Assembly (NCBI GenBank): GCA_963769435.1
Contig: CAVYLN010000002.1
Span: 1,798,001 to 1,862,000, forward strand
DNA: 64,000 nucleotides
DNA from: JADKAV01 sp963769435
GTDB taxonomy: Bacteria > Actinomycetota > Actinomycetes > S36-B12 > UBA10799
Reading direction: 5' to 3'
Every line of letters begins with the position of its first letter. Positions within the stretch are counted from its first letter, which is position 1. The position numbers and the translations under genes are program-made. The notes below the pieces were generated by a model. That model was given only the letters and a program-made list of their open reading frames with translations, searched no databases and was not told where the DNA came from. Positions 33,919 to 44,318 of the stretch are shown here, piece after piece.

Positions 33919-34792
33919 ATGAAGATCCTGGTCGGAATCACCCCCGATGCCTCTGCTTCCGACGCCATGGCGCTGGCGGCCGTGCTGCAACGCAGGTTCG
34001 GCGCGCAGGTGGTGCTCGCCAACATCTTCGCTGCGCCCGACGACCCCGCCGGCAGGAGGAAGGTCGATGCCGAATGGGTCGACTACATGCGACGCGAGGC
34101 GGTCGATGTCCTGACCGAGGCGGCCTCGGACGCGGCGTCGCGCTACGGACTGGAGGAGTACACGATCGCAGTGCACGGACACCGGTCCAGCGGTGTGGGG
34201 CTGATCGAACTCGCGGAGGCGGTGTCGGCCACCACGATCGTGATCGGGAGCGCGCCGGGGTCGCCGAACGGTCGCTTCATGATCGGGTCGACCGCCGACC
34301 AACTCCTGCACGGCAGCCACGTGCCGGTCGCCCTGGCCACGACCGGGTACCGGCGTGTGCGGCCCGAGACCCTGGGACGGTTGGTGGTCGCGTTCCAGGA
34401 CACCCACGAGAGTCACACGGCGCTGCGCTGGGCGGCCGCGCCGCGCCGACGACCTGCCGATCACGGCCCTGACCGTGCTGGTGCGTCACCGCATCATGGG
34501 AAGTCCGCTGGCCTTCGACACCGAGGGTCTGGTCACCCGTCAGTTGCGCGAGGACGCGCAGGCGGCGCTCGACCTCGCCCTGACCGCTCTCGGCCCGACG
34601 GCTGATGCGCAGATCACCGTCGGAGACGATCCGCAGGCGGCACTCCAGCGCTTCGACTGGAACGGTGACGAGTTGTTCGTCCTGGCCTCTTCGCGCGGCG
34701 GCGTGCTGCGCAGAGTGTTTCTCGGCGACATGACCTACAAGCTGGTCCGGGCCACGCCGGTCCCTGCGATCGTGCTGCCGCGCCACACCTGA
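33919..34792 (+). CDS. Tandem universal stress protein (frameshift near 34440)
   Basis: This gene starts at ATG 33919, 3 bp after the APC stop. The first UspA domain has VIGSAPGSPNGRFMIGSTAD, the ATP-binding pattern. The second domain appears in another frame (ADDLPITALTVLVRH to VPAIVLPRHT), after a GC-rich run GCGGCCGCGCCGCGCC at about 34431-34446. The span is 3n+1, so one base is extra. Corrected length is about 290 residues, a paralogue of the divergent Usp. Usp and APC permease on one transcript suggests amino-acid handling under stress. Confidence 0.87.
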
Positions 34793-34884
34793 GTCCTTGG
34801 ACCCGCTCAATCGGATGGGCCACGTTGCCGAAATACAAGGGTGTGGGACGTATCAGGAGCCTTGCTTCCGATCGTGGGAAGAAC

Positions 34885-36195
34885 ATGTTGCGGCGTGCCG
34901 CCGCAGGTGCGGCGGCGGCCTCACTGCTGGCCGTGACGCCCCCAGCGATCGCCGACGACACCCCGCCGCTCAGGCGTGGCGAGTCCATTTCGGACCGCGG
35001 GTACGCGGCCATGGTCGTCGACGGGGACACCCTGCGCTTCTCGCACTCCCGCAACCGCACCACCGACAATTACCAGGTGGTCAGGCTGCTCGGGGTGCAG
35101 GCGCCGGAGAAGTTCCCGGGCGCCTCCGGGTGTGAGGGCCCAGCGGCCCACGAGTTCCTGCGCGAAGCGATCGAGGGTCGCCCCGTAGTTCTCGCCTCGG
35201 CCACCGATTCCCGCTCCTCGATCCGGAACCGTCGTACACGCACCGTCTACGTCCGGATGCCGGACGGATCCTGGATCGACGCCTCCGCACTGATGCTCGC
35301 TGCCGGGTTCGGGCAATGGATGCCCAAGAAGATCGAACCCGTGCACAACCTGCAGTACCGCAAGATCTTCGACACAGCCCGGGCAAAGGGTCTCAACATG
35401 TGGGACCCGCAGTACTGCGGAGTCGGGCCGCCGGCGAATCTGCGCCTGGTGATCCAGCCCGACCCGGTTGGCGTGGACAGCCGGGAGCTCAACGACGAGT
35501 ATGTTGCGGTCGTCAACGATGGCGCCGAACGTGTCGATCTCTCGGGCTGGGTCCTGCGCGACAGCAGTCTCGACTGGCTACGCCTTCCGCCTGGAACCGG
35601 TGTGGACCCCGGGTCGGTGCTGACCGTCCGGTCCGGATCCGGACCCAACACGTCGAGCACGGTGTACTGGGGCCGCCGGTCACCCGTTTGGGCGAATTTC
35701 ACGACCGCGGCCGGTGTCCGTACGCGCTTCGGTTTCATCGGTGACGGTGCGTACCTGTTGGACCCGGAGGGCAATGTCCGTGCGTCCAAGGTCTACCCGT
35801 GCCTTGGGGGTTGCTCGGATCCCGCCTCCGGCGCACTGGTCATCTCGAAGGTCGCCTACGACCCACCCGGGGATGAGCGGAAGAAGCCCAACAGTGAACG
35901 CATGCGGATCACCAACCGTGGCACGACGGAGATGTCCCTGTTCGGCTACGAGATCCGGGCGGGCGGCTTCGGCTACGAGTTCGGACCTTACGACCGCCTT
36001 GCTCCAGGGGGCAGTCTCACCCTGCGGCTCGGCACCGGTCGATCCACTGCGGCGGTGAGGCACCTGGGTCTCGCGCGCGCATCCCTGGCGAACAGCGGCG
36101 ACCGGGTCCTGCTGCGGTCCTTCGACGGCGTGCGACTGGACTGCCGGGCCTGGGGCCGCAAGCGCTGCCCCGCCGGGTATCCGACGTCGCGCTAG
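34885..36195 (+). CDS. Secreted nuclease-like protein with two lamin-tail domains
   Basis: The protein has 436 residues from ATG 34885, giving signal peptide MLRRAAAGAAAASLLAV with a cut near AIA; an upstream TTG is less likely. Residues about 40-180 resemble a staphylococcal-nuclease (TNase) fold: VVDGDTLRFSH, VRLLGVQAPEK and the late AARAKGLNMW-like helix (TARAKGLNMW), with key Asp and Arg residues present. Two beta-sandwich LTD (lamin-tail) domains follow (about 190-310 and 335-436; NDEYVAVVNDG, LSGWVLRD, GYEIRAGGFGYEF). LTDs often anchor extracellular nucleases. Scavenging of DNA is the best inference. Confidence 0.83.
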   Translation: MLRRAAAGAAAASLLAVTPPAIADDTPPLRRGESISDRGYAAMVVDGDTLRFSHSRNRTTDNYQVVRLLGVQAPEKFPGASGCEGPAAHEFLREAIEGRPVVLASATDSRSSIRNRRTRTVYVRMPDGSWIDASALMLAAGFGQWMPKKIEPVHNLQYRKIFDTARAKGLNMWDPQYCGVGPPANLRLVIQPDPVGVDSRELNDEYVAVVNDGAERVDLSGWVLRDSSLDWLRLPPGTGVDPGSVLTVRSGSGPNTSSTVYWGRRSPVWANFTTAAGVRTRFGFIGDGAYLLDPEGNVRASKVYPCLGGCSDPASGALVISKVAYDPPGDERKKPNSERMRITNRGTTEMSLFGYEIRAGGFGYEFGPYDRLAPGGSLTLRLGTGRSTAAVRHLGLARASLANSGDRVLLRSFDGVRLDCRAWGRKRCPAGYPTSR

Positions 36196-36287
36196 TCCGG
36201 CGGCCGGGCCTGTTCACGTGGTGCGGGTTCGTGGCCGGGCCGTGACGGACCACCGGGACAGCCTGCCGGAGGTCGTAGGCTGACGAC

Positions 36288-37239
36288 GTGAAGGTCCTCG
36301 TGACGGGCTCCCAGGGGTTCATCGGCTCGGCACTCGTGGACGCGCTGCAGGCCAGGGGCGACGAGGTCGTCGGGCTCGATACGGCGGGTTCTCACATCAC
36401 CGCGGACATCTCCCGATCCCGGCCGGTGGCAGGACCGTTTCGCGGGAGTCGACGTGGTGATCCACACCGCGGCGATGGTCGGGATGCCGTCGCAGACCGA
36501 GCAGTTCTGGAAGGTCAACACGCTGGGCACCCGGCACGTCCTCGACGCCGCCATCCGCGCCGGAGTCCCGCGGTTCGTCCTGTTGTCCAGCGTCACCGTG
36601 TTCGGCAACGACTTCCCCGATCAGGTCACCGAGGACTATCCGACCCGGCCGACGGGGGTGCCCTACGCGGACACGAAGATCGCGGCCGAGCACCTCTGCC
36701 TCGACTCACATCTGCGCTCAGAAACCGATGTGACCATCGTGCGGCCCGGCGACGTGTATGGACCGGGCAGCCGGCCGTGGACCTTGTTGCCGATCGCTAT
36801 GATCAAGAGTCGCCGGGTGGCCGTGCCAACCACGGGGGTGCACAGTCCGGTCTACGTCGCGGACGTGGTGAGCGGGATCCTGGCGGCCGCCGCCTCGCCG
36901 CGGGCAGCGGGCCAGATCATCACGCTGTCCGGGGGCCAGGGTGTCCCGACCGGGGAGTACTTCGACCACTACGCACGCATGCTCGGACGTAGGGCGGTAC
37001 CACGTCTGCCGCGCTCGGCGATGATGGCCGGGGCGGCGGTGCAGGCCCGGGTGGCCAACGGTTTCGGACGCACCATCGAGCTGAGCCCGGCCGCCGTGAG
37101 GTATCTGGCCGACCGGCGTGGAACCTATAGCATCGCGAAGGCGGGCGATCTGCTCGACTGGCGACCTCGGGTCGATCTGGAAGCAGGCCTCACATCGACC
37201 CGGACCTGGCTGGCATCGCAGGGTCTTATCCCCGACTGA
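36288..37239 (+). CDS. NAD-dependent epimerase/dehydratase (frameshift near 36413)
   Basis: GTG 36288 opens MKVLVTGSQGFIGSALVDAL, the Rossmann GxxGxxG of the extended SDR family. After ADIS the frame shifts. Dropping one C of the run at 36412-36414 gives DPGRWQDRFAGVDVVIHTAA and an intact protein of about 316 residues (span 3n+1). SSVTVFGN and YADTKIAAE supply the Ser and the Tyr-x3-Lys catalytic pair. PGDVYGPGSRPW is the sugar-epimerase/3-beta-HSD loop. It could act on a nucleotide sugar or a sterol-like substrate. A large membrane protein follows at 25 bp. Confidence 0.85.
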
Positions 37240-37264
37240 GCGTCCGTCCAGTACGTTCGACCAC

Positions 37265-39223
37265 GTGGAGGACTCCGTGCGCGCCGACACCCCGGTGCCG
37301 GACAGTGACGAGGCGGCCGAAGAGGCACCCGCTGACAACGCCTCGGCGAACGAGGGCGCGGCGAACGACGCCCAGGAGGCCTTGCCTCGGTGGCGGCCTT
37401 TCCGGCCCATGTTGTTCGCGCTGCTGGGCTACCTGATCATTCGTGGCGCGGTGATGTTCAACGGGTACCTGTACGCCGACGACTTCGCCATCAGGTACTG
37501 GGCCGACACGTCCGGGTTGACCCCCGAGTACGTCTTCCGGTCGTACTTCGGCCATGTGCAGCCGTTCGGCCTCGTCGCCCAGTGGCTGTTGCAGGCGGCC
37601 TTCCCGGGATCCTTCACCGCACTGATGGTGTGGACGCTGCTGGTGCAACTGGCCACGTTCGCGCTGCTCTGGAGGATCGTTCTGCGGCTCACCGGGTCCG
37701 ATCTGGCCGCGTTCCTGGCCTTTCTGGTCCCGGCGGCTTCGATGTTCGGGTTCGAGACCGGGGTGTGGTGGATCGAGATCACCGAGACGGTTCCCTACGG
37801 CTTCTTCATGATGCTGTCGATCTGGGCATTGATCCGCGCTCTCGGGTCGGAGCCCGGCCGTTGGTGGCTGTGGTCCGGCCTGGCCTTCTGCGCCGCGGTG
37901 ATCTCGATCAGCAAGGGAACCGTCGGGCTGCTGGTGCTGTTCATGATCGTCGCGGCTCTTCCGATCGGGACATCCAGACCGCGGGGTGTCCTTGCCGCGC
38001 TGCGACTGAACCCGCGCTATTGGGTGATCTTGACAGTGGCGGCGCTGGCGTACGCCGCCTTCCTACGGGTGTACGCGCCGATCTCGCGGGCCCCGGACTG
38101 GGATCTTGGCCGGGCGCTGGCCTATGCCCGGGACATGTACTTCGTGAACATCGCGTCCGCGAGTGCCGGAGGTCCGTGGCAGTGGTTCAGCGCTCCCGGA
38201 GAGACCTGGAACGGGGTATTGGTCATCCCGCAGGCATCGGTGCTGCTGGGCATCGTGTCGGTCTCGATCCTGATCACCGCCATCGTCGTGGTCCGACTGT
38301 TCCGGCCGAATCTGTTCAAGTACCTGGTGTGGTTGATGGCCTACGCCGCGGCCATCACCGTGATCGCGGCCTACGGGCGCGGCGGTGCGTTGGTCGCGAG
38401 CAGTGGGTATCGGTACACGTTCGACTTCTGGATCCCGCTGGCGTTCTTCATGGGTCTGCTCTTCTACCCCGTGATCGGGGAGTCCGATCCGTTCAGCAAC
38501 CGTGCCCGGACGCTCGGCCGCCACTTGGCGCGGCGTGGCATCACCCGCCGGTCCCTGGCCGCCGCCGCCGCGGTGATGTTCCTGGTTTCGAGCATGATCT
38601 CGTCGGTGGAGCCCTCGCTGCGCTGGGTCGACAGCCAGACGAAGGCGTATGTGCAGACGGCCCAGCAGTCGATGGCCGACATCGCGCCGAATGCCGAGTT
38701 CCTGCCGCAGAAGACCATGACCGACCTTGTGCACCCGTTCCTCATGTATCCGTTCGCGAGCACCGAGGTCGTGTTCTCGCCCGACCCCGCGTTCCGGCCG
38801 TTCGTCGAGTACTCCACCGATGGGTTGTTCGGCTTCACGTCCGATGGGACCGCCGAGCAGCAGTTCGTGGCAGGCACGCCATCGGAACCGAACGGAGTGT
38901 GTGGCTACGCGGTGGGAGCGAGTCCCACGACCATCCCGATGACCAACGAGGTCCCGTCCTGGTCGTTCGTGGCCCAAGTCTCGTACCTCAGTGATGCGGA
39001 CACGACGGTGGAGATGGTTGTCGGGCCGACAACACACCAAGTGCCGATCCGGACCGGTCTGCACAACGTGTTCTTCCAGGTGGTGGGCCCGGTCTCCGAG
39101 GTGACGGTTCGTGGCACGGATCCCGCGGTCAACACCTGCATCGACCTGGTGAGCATCGGGCCGCGACTGGGGCCGGGGACCCCGGAGCCGCTGTACCCAC
39201 CGCTGTTCTCCCAGCCCGGCTGA
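37265..39223 (+). CDS. Large multi-pass membrane protein, glycosyltransferase-like
   Basis: The protein has about 652 residues from GTG 37265 (GTG 37277 is possible). An acidic, Ala-rich tail of 40 residues leads into 11 or so membrane helices up to residue 450. A soluble region of about 200 residues with two Cys follows, probably outside the cell. The first outer loop has YLYADDFAIRYWAD, where an Asp pair after helix 1 recalls GT-C transferases such as the DUF6541/PMT group. The match is weak, so function remains open. An epimerase upstream and PAP2/lipid-kinase genes downstream suggest envelope polymer work. Confidence 0.7.
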   Translation: MEDSVRADTPVPDSDEAAEEAPADNASANEGAANDAQEALPRWRPFRPMLFALLGYLIIRGAVMFNGYLYADDFAIRYWADTSGLTPEYVFRSYFGHVQPFGLVAQWLLQAAFPGSFTALMVWTLLVQLATFALLWRIVLRLTGSDLAAFLAFLVPAASMFGFETGVWWIEITETVPYGFFMMLSIWALIRALGSEPGRWWLWSGLAFCAAVISISKGTVGLLVLFMIVAALPIGTSRPRGVLAALRLNPRYWVILTVAALAYAAFLRVYAPISRAPDWDLGRALAYARDMYFVNIASASAGGPWQWFSAPGETWNGVLVIPQASVLLGIVSVSILITAIVVVRLFRPNLFKYLVWLMAYAAAITVIAAYGRGGALVASSGYRYTFDFWIPLAFFMGLLFYPVIGESDPFSNRARTLGRHLARRGITRRSLAAAAAVMFLVSSMISSVEPSLRWVDSQTKAYVQTAQQSMADIAPNAEFLPQKTMTDLVHPFLMYPFASTEVVFSPDPAFRPFVEYSTDGLFGFTSDGTAEQQFVAGTPSEPNGVCGYAVGASPTTIPMTNEVPSWSFVAQVSYLSDADTTVEMVVGPTTHQVPIRTGLHNVFFQVVGPVSEVTVRGTDPAVNTCIDLVSIGPRLGPGTPEPLYPPLFSQPG

Positions 39224-39291
39224 TCGGTCCGGTCGGTCCTGGGAGGGGCTACGGCCGACTCCGCCCGCGGCCGGTGTGCCACGATCACGAC

Positions 39292-39822
39292 ATGCCTGGA
39301 CTGCGCGAGACCGATCGGGAACTCTACGAGGCCATCGGCGCTGCGGGTTCTCCGCAGGTCGACTCAGCGTTGCGGACGCTGAGTCACGCCGCCAACTACT
39401 CGCGGCTGTGGATCGCGAGCGCAGCCGTGCTCGCCACGGTCGGCGGTCCGACGGGCAGGAGGGCGGCGGCCACCGGTCTGATCTCGGTGGGTCTCACCTC
39501 GGCAGTCGTCAACCAGGGGTTCAAGCGGGTCTTCCGGCGCGACAGACCACTGCGTGCCCCTGAAGATCTGAACCGGCATGTCCGAATGCCGACGTCCACC
39601 TCGTTCCCGTCGGGTCACTCGGCGTCTGCCTTCGCCTTCGCACAGGGCGTCTCGGCCACGATGCCCTGGACCGGTATCGCCCTGCGGATCGTCGCCACGG
39701 CGGTGGCCTACTCCCGGGTGCACACCGGCGTCCACTACCCCGCGGACGTGGCCGTCGGGGCACTGCTCGGAATGGGGGTCGGACAGTTGACCGCGGACAC
39801 GATCCAGCGTCAGTGGCCATGA
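39292..39822 (+). CDS. PAP2-family phosphatase
   Basis: The protein has 176 residues from ATG 39292. All three PAP2 motifs are present: KRVFRRDRP near residue 75, PSGHSASA near 104 and SRVHTGVHYPADV near 143, including the catalytic His and Asp. It should remove phosphate from lipid phosphates (phosphatidate, undecaprenyl pyrophosphate) at the outer face of the membrane. Its stop overlaps the start of a diacylglycerol-kinase gene (ATGA). In many actinobacteria the two are fused in one protein; here they are separate. Confidence 0.93.
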   Translation: MPGLRETDRELYEAIGAAGSPQVDSALRTLSHAANYSRLWIASAAVLATVGGPTGRRAAATGLISVGLTSAVVNQGFKRVFRRDRPLRAPEDLNRHVRMPTSTSFPSGHSASAFAFAQGVSATMPWTGIALRIVATAVAYSRVHTGVHYPADVAVGALLGMGVGQLTADTIQRQWP

Positions 39823-41178
39823 GCCACGTGTCTTTCGCCCTGCGACGCCGGGCCGCCGCGGTCGGCGCACTGCTGCTTCTGTTCGGCGGCCTGGTCTCGG
39901 TCGCCCGCGGCTTCGTCGAGAGTCCGCTGGCGATACTGATCGCCCTGGCCGCCCTGTTCGTCGCCATCGGTTTCGGATGGGTCGCCCTGACCAGACGTGG
40001 CAGGGACCGTACCCGGGCGACCTGGGTGTCAGTGATCCTGCTCATGGTCGCGTTCATCGCGGCGCTCGGAGCGCACAGCGAGGGGTGGACGATGGTGCTG
40101 GGTGGCATAGCGATCGTGGGCTCCCTGGGACTTGGGCGCTTCGCGCTCGGTGTCGATCGGAGGACCATCGAGAAGGCACCGCCACCGGGTGTCCCGGTGT
40201 CCCCCGCGCGCAAGCCGGTGCTGCTGGTCAACCCCTTGTCAGGCGGTGGCAAGGCCAAGGATCTGAATCTCGTGGAGCGGGCCGGGGAGGCGGGGATCGA
40301 GACCCACACGTTCGGACCCGGCGCCGATCTCGGTGACCTTGGCGCGGGCCGCACTGGCCAGTGGTGCCGATGTGATCGGGGTGGCCGGCGGCGACGGGTC
40401 GCAGGCGCTGGTCGCAGAACTGGTCAGCAGGGCGGGCGTGCAGATGGTCTGCGTGCCGTCGGGCACCCGGAACCATTTCGCCATGGACCTCGGCCTGGAC
40501 CGCAGTGACCCGTTGGCGGCACTCGAGGCCTTCGGCGAGGCCCGCGTGCAGAACATCGACATCGCCCGGGTCAACGGACGCACATTCCTCAACAACGTCT
40601 CCATGGGCCTCTACGGAGAGGTCGTGCAGAGCGCCAGCTACCGCGACAGCAAGGCGGAGACCGCCATCGAGGAGTTGCCGACCCTGGTCGAACAACCTCC
40701 CGACCTCAGGTTCACCGGGCCCGACGGTGAGCCCCACTCCACCGTCAATGTCGTCCACGTGTCGAACAACCCCTATCTGTTGGAGATGCGGGGGGCTGGT
40801 GGCAGGCCCTCCCTGGACACCGGGGAACTCGGGATCGTCACCGTGGAGATGAGCAGTCCGGCAGGTGTGGCCGACATGTTCGCCAGGGCCGCACTGGGGC
40901 GGCTCAGCAGCGCGGCCGGCTTCAACGCCTGGACGTGCCCGCGGTTCGAGGTCACTTCGGACGCACCCATCGCCGCTGGAGTCGACGGGGAGGCCATCCG
41001 GCTGGAATCGCCTGCTGTGTTCGAGATCAGCCCGGGTGCACTGCAGGTGAGGATCCCGCTGACCGCTGTCGGACGGTCACCGGCTGCTTTCGTGCCCCAG
41101 TTCCGGCAGGCGTTCGCAGAATTGCTGCGCCGGGCGTTCCTGCCCACACAACGCTGGCGGCCGCTCCTGCGTGGCTGA
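39819..41178 (+). CDS. Diacylglycerol kinase-family lipid kinase with membrane N-terminus (frameshift at 40331)
   Basis: ATG 39819 overlaps the PAP2 stop. The first 110 residues form four membrane helices, which is unusual for this family. The DAGK catalytic domain follows: LLVNPLSGGGKAKD near 135, VIGVAGGDGSQALVAEL near 185, VPSGTRNHFAMDLGL near 210. Between them the frame breaks at GATCTCGGTGACC. Dropping the C at 40331 gives LVTLARAALASGADVIG (span 3n+1, about 452 residues). It should phosphorylate a lipid alcohol using ATP, reversing PAP2-type chemistry. The substrate is unknown. Confidence 0.87.
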
Positions 41179-41181
41179 AGT

Positions 41182-41769
41182 GTGAATCGACACACGTATC
41201 ATTCCAACGTGTCCGACCACAATCCCAAGCCGACGGCCCGCCACCTGCTGCGAGCGGGGATCCCGGCTGTCGCGCTCAGCGTCGCCGCCGTCGCGGTGGT
41301 CCTCGCGGTGTACATGGTCGTGCCGATCCCAGAGGGTGAGGATTCGGTGTGGCGGGTCGGGATCGCGATCGTCGGAGTGGCCGCAATGTACGTCGTCGCC
41401 GGTATCTGGGCCACGCTACGGATCACCACCTCCATGCACCCCGTGCGCACCGGGCTGCTCGCGCTGTCGGTCATGGTTACGGCGATGGTGGTCACGTTCG
41501 CTCTGGTGTACCTCAGCATGAGTTCCAGGAACCCGGACAGTTTCAACGTGGCATTGGACCGCGTCAGCGCCCTGTACTTCACGATGACGGTGCTGTCGAC
41601 AACGGGCTTCGGGGACATCACCGCCTCGACACAGGCGGCCATGATCGCGGTGATGGTTCAGATGGTCGTGGGCCTGACGCTGCTGACGGCACTGGCCAGG
41701 GTTCTCGTCGCGGCTGCCCGGTCGGCCACCAAGCGGCGGCTATCCGATGCCATGCCTCCGTCGGAGTGA
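41182..41769 (+). CDS. Two-helix-pore potassium channel-like protein
   Basis: The protein has up to 195 residues from GTG 41182 (GTG 41209 is an alternative). It has five hydrophobic segments. The pore loop TMTVLSTTGFGDITASTQAA near residue 135 contains the T-x-G-F-G-D filter of ion-channel family 2, flanked by a pore helix before and a helix after. It would form a tetrameric K+-selective channel. There is no voltage sensor and no RCK domain, so gating is unclear. It starts 3 bp after the lipid-kinase stop, so it is likely in the same transcript. Confidence 0.87.
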   Translation: MNRHTYHSNVSDHNPKPTARHLLRAGIPAVALSVAAVAVVLAVYMVVPIPEGEDSVWRVGIAIVGVAAMYVVAGIWATLRITTSMHPVRTGLLALSVMVTAMVVTFALVYLSMSSRNPDSFNVALDRVSALYFTMTVLSTTGFGDITASTQAAMIAVMVQMVVGLTLLTALARVLVAAARSATKRRLSDAMPPSE

Positions 41770-41798
41770 CTCGAGGCCCAGCCTTCCGCGCCGCCCGG

Positions 41799-42886
41799 TC
41801 AGGCGGGCGCAGCCACGGCGGCGGGCGGGTCAAGGCGGGGGATCGCCCGCCCGATGCCGGCGGCCACCAGTCCCACCGGCGCCAACTGCCAACCACCGAC
41901 GAGGAAGCCGATGATCAGGCCGAGCAACGCCGTGATCTTCCAGTTCGCATGTGCGAGGTAGGTCACGGCCGCCACGATCCCCGCGGTGACCGCGGCATCC
42001 GGAGCGGATGACAGCGTCGCTGCCGCGACCGCGCCGGCACCTGCACCTGCGAACATCGCGGGGAAGTACGGGCCGCCCCGGAACCCCGCGGCCATGCTCA
42101 GCCCGTACGCCGCCATCTTGGCCGCGACGGTGCCCGCGATCAACGCGGTCGTTTCCAGGGCCAGGAGCGGCTTGATCATCTGCTCCCCGCTGGTGAGGAC
42201 CAGTTGTGCGCTCTGACCAGAAACCTGCTGGTAGACCGCCGCGATGATGCCCACCGCCAGCCCCCCGCCGATGAGCCAGAGCCCGGAGACCCGATCACGC
42301 GGCCCGGTGAGCCCGATCAGACGTGCGAGGGTGATGAGTGCGCAGGCCGCCACCGCCGCGAGCGCCGCAGCGACGAGGTCACCGGCTGCGTAGGTGTATC
42401 CGGGGCCGGCCGATCCGGCGAACGCGGGACCGACGAACAACGCCACCAAAGCGCCCCCGCCCCCGGCCAGCGCCGCAGTTCTTCGTCGCGACACCGAGTC
42501 GGGGTGCCAGCGCGGTACCGATAACGCTGCCCGTGAACAGCAGCGCCACCTCCGGTCCGAGGACCAGTCCTCCGAGCAGACTCACGATCACGGCGCCGAC
42601 CAGACTCGGGTAGTCCTTCGGCGCGACGGGGCCTAGGGCCAATCCGGCGAGCGGGTTGTGACCGTCCTGCCAGCGTGACCGGATTCCCCACACCAGCACA
42701 CCGGCCACGACCGGCAGGGCCACGATGAACGGAACCGGGGGGTTCCCGGACCAGAGCCCTTCGGTCCCCCACAGGTAGTCGATCGACATCTTGATCGCCG
42801 ATGAACAGCACGTAGCCGAAGAACAGGCTGATCAGCGCGATCAGGCCGAGCGCCGCCGCCGTGCGGGCGCGCGACGGCGTGGTCAT
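41799..42886 (-). CDS. ClC-type chloride channel/antiporter (two frameshifts)
   Basis: ATG 42886 opens MTTPSRARTAAALGLIALIS. The frame changes near 42795 (to KMSIDYLWGTEGLW) and again near 42480 (to AALAGGGGALVALFVGPA). The span is 3n+2, matching two single-base insertions. The corrected product is about 362 residues, short for ClC. Recognisable parts are GGLVLGPEVALLFTGSVIG (the GxEGP-like region, here with PEV) and GGPYFPAMFAGAGAGAVAA (the GGxFxP anion-pathway motif). A truncated or divergent ClC is the best call. Activity as a Cl- channel or H+/Cl- exchanger is unproven. Confidence 0.8.
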
Positions 42887-42940
42887 TGGCCCAGGCTAGT
42901 CGTGCACGAACCGACGTCCCACTCGCAGCGCCGGAGCCGG

Positions 42941-43682
42941 CTACGCGGGACGGTCCCGATCGCCGATTTCGCCGCGCCGGATCATGTCCGAGATCTCCTC
43001 CACCTTGGCCCAGATGACAGCCCGGACCTCCGGTGCGCTCATCTCGCCCAGGTGCGTGATCCGGCCCTCGATGTGGCCGTCCACCGGCAGTTCCGGATAG
43101 GCGGCCAGGTGCCGCCTGTACTCGGCCTCCGTGGCGATGAGGTGGTTGGTCACACCGGGGATGTCGATGTGCGCGGAGGTGTAGGGAGTGATGAACAGTT
43201 CGTGCGTGCTGTAGATGTTCGTGACCCGGTCGGCGATGGTCGGCAGGTCCGCATGCAACTGGGTGAGGAAGGGTGAGCCCTCGGCCATGTCGGAAAGGGC
43301 GGGGGTGATGTCGCGGGGTGCCCATCTCAGCAGTCCGGAGACCCGCTTGGCGCTGTGGGACCCGTTCCAGGGCGCACCGACACTGACCACGTGCTTGACC
43401 TGATGCGGGTGGTCCAGCGCGTACCGCAAGGACGCCAGTGCCCCTTGGGAGTGGCCCACGAGGACGATGGGGGAGTCGGGGTCGCGGCGCTGCCGCTGCG
43501 AGGCCGCGCGCGATGTCCTCGGACAGGTGCTTCTGCGATTTGTGCAGCGGAAGCGTGACCCCGAAGTTCGCCAGCGTGATGAGGAAGGCGTTGGGGTGCC
43601 GCTCGAGGACACGCCGCATCATCAAGGTGGCGGCCACGCCCCGGATGGCGGTCCCTGCCACTATCGGTACTGCTACGGGCAC
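42941..43682 (-). CDS. Lipase-like alpha/beta hydrolase (frameshift near 43495)
   Basis: GTG 43682 follows GGAGG at six bases. The N-terminus MPVAVPIVAGTAIRGVAATL runs to HLSEDIARGLA. The rest lies one frame over (SPIVLVGHSQGALASLRYAL, with the Ser in GHSQG). The shift falls in GCGGCGCTGCCGCTGCG at about 43488-43502; the span is 3n+1, about 246 residues. VSVGAPWNG and HELFITPY are lipase-like. The acid and His of the triad are not certain. It is cytoplasmic or membrane-associated, with no clear signal peptide. Confidence 0.8.
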
Positions 43683-43735
43683 GGTGGTCCTCCTGCGGTC
43701 ATCCCTTGCTACTCACCGTATCGAAATCTTGCGAA

Positions 43736-44261
43736 CTACACGGGGAACCGCTCAGCGATCTCCTCGGCGATGTTCGCGCGATGACGTCCCTCCACATCGA
43801 TGGTCCACTGCGCCGCGGCCTCGTAGAAGGGCATCCGCGCCCGCATCAGATCCGCAGCTGAGCGTGTCGTGTCCAGTGTCGGACGGTTCGGGTCTCCCTG
43901 CACCTTGGCGGCGAGCCGGTCCACGTCTCCGCGCAGGAACACCACGTAGCCGTTGGTGCGCAGCAGGTCGACCTTGCGGTCGCTGTACACCTCGTTGACC
44001 CTCGTCGTCGAGATCCACAACCACCCCGCCACCGGCGTCGATGATCACGCCGTCCAGTGAGGCCACCTTCCGCACCACCTCGAACTCCTGGTCGCGGAAC
44101 GCGGGCCAGCCGTGACGTTGCACGTACTGTGCCACCGGGCTCCCGGTCTCGTACTCCACCAGAACGTCCGTTGACATGACCGGTCGCTTCGTCCGGAAGG
44201 AGAGTCGGCGGGCGATGTTGGTCTTTCCGACCCCCCGCATCCCGATCAACACGATGTTCAC
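43736..44261 (-). CDS. Shikimate-kinase-like protein (frameshift near 44000)
   Basis: GTG 44261 opens NIVLIGMRGVGKTNIARRL, a Walker A with a GKT-N variation. STDVLVEYETG, FRDQEFEVVRK and DAGGGVVVDLDDE follow the shikimate-kinase order (Asp, Arg-x2-Glu, GGG). After DDE the CCC run at 43999-44001 shifts the frame; dropping one base gives VNEVYSDRKVDLL (span 3n+1, about 174 residues). The substrate site is close to AroK but this is probably a paralogue: it sits beside NDH-2 and away from aro genes. It could be a kinase for a related cyclic acid. Confidence 0.8.
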
Positions 44262-44262
44262 T

Positions 44263-44275
44263 GGCCCAATGTGCC
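44263..44275. promoter_or_regulatory. GGCCCAATGT motif in the NDH-2/kinase divergent promoter
   Basis: GGCCCAATGTGCC lies in the 57-bp gap between the shikimate-kinase-like gene and NDH-2. It shares CCAATGT with sites at 16276 and 32420. Confidence 0.4.
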
Positions 44276-44318
44276 ATGGGTGAGGTATGTCCGCGGGGAT
44301 GCCTGGCACAGTCGGGGC

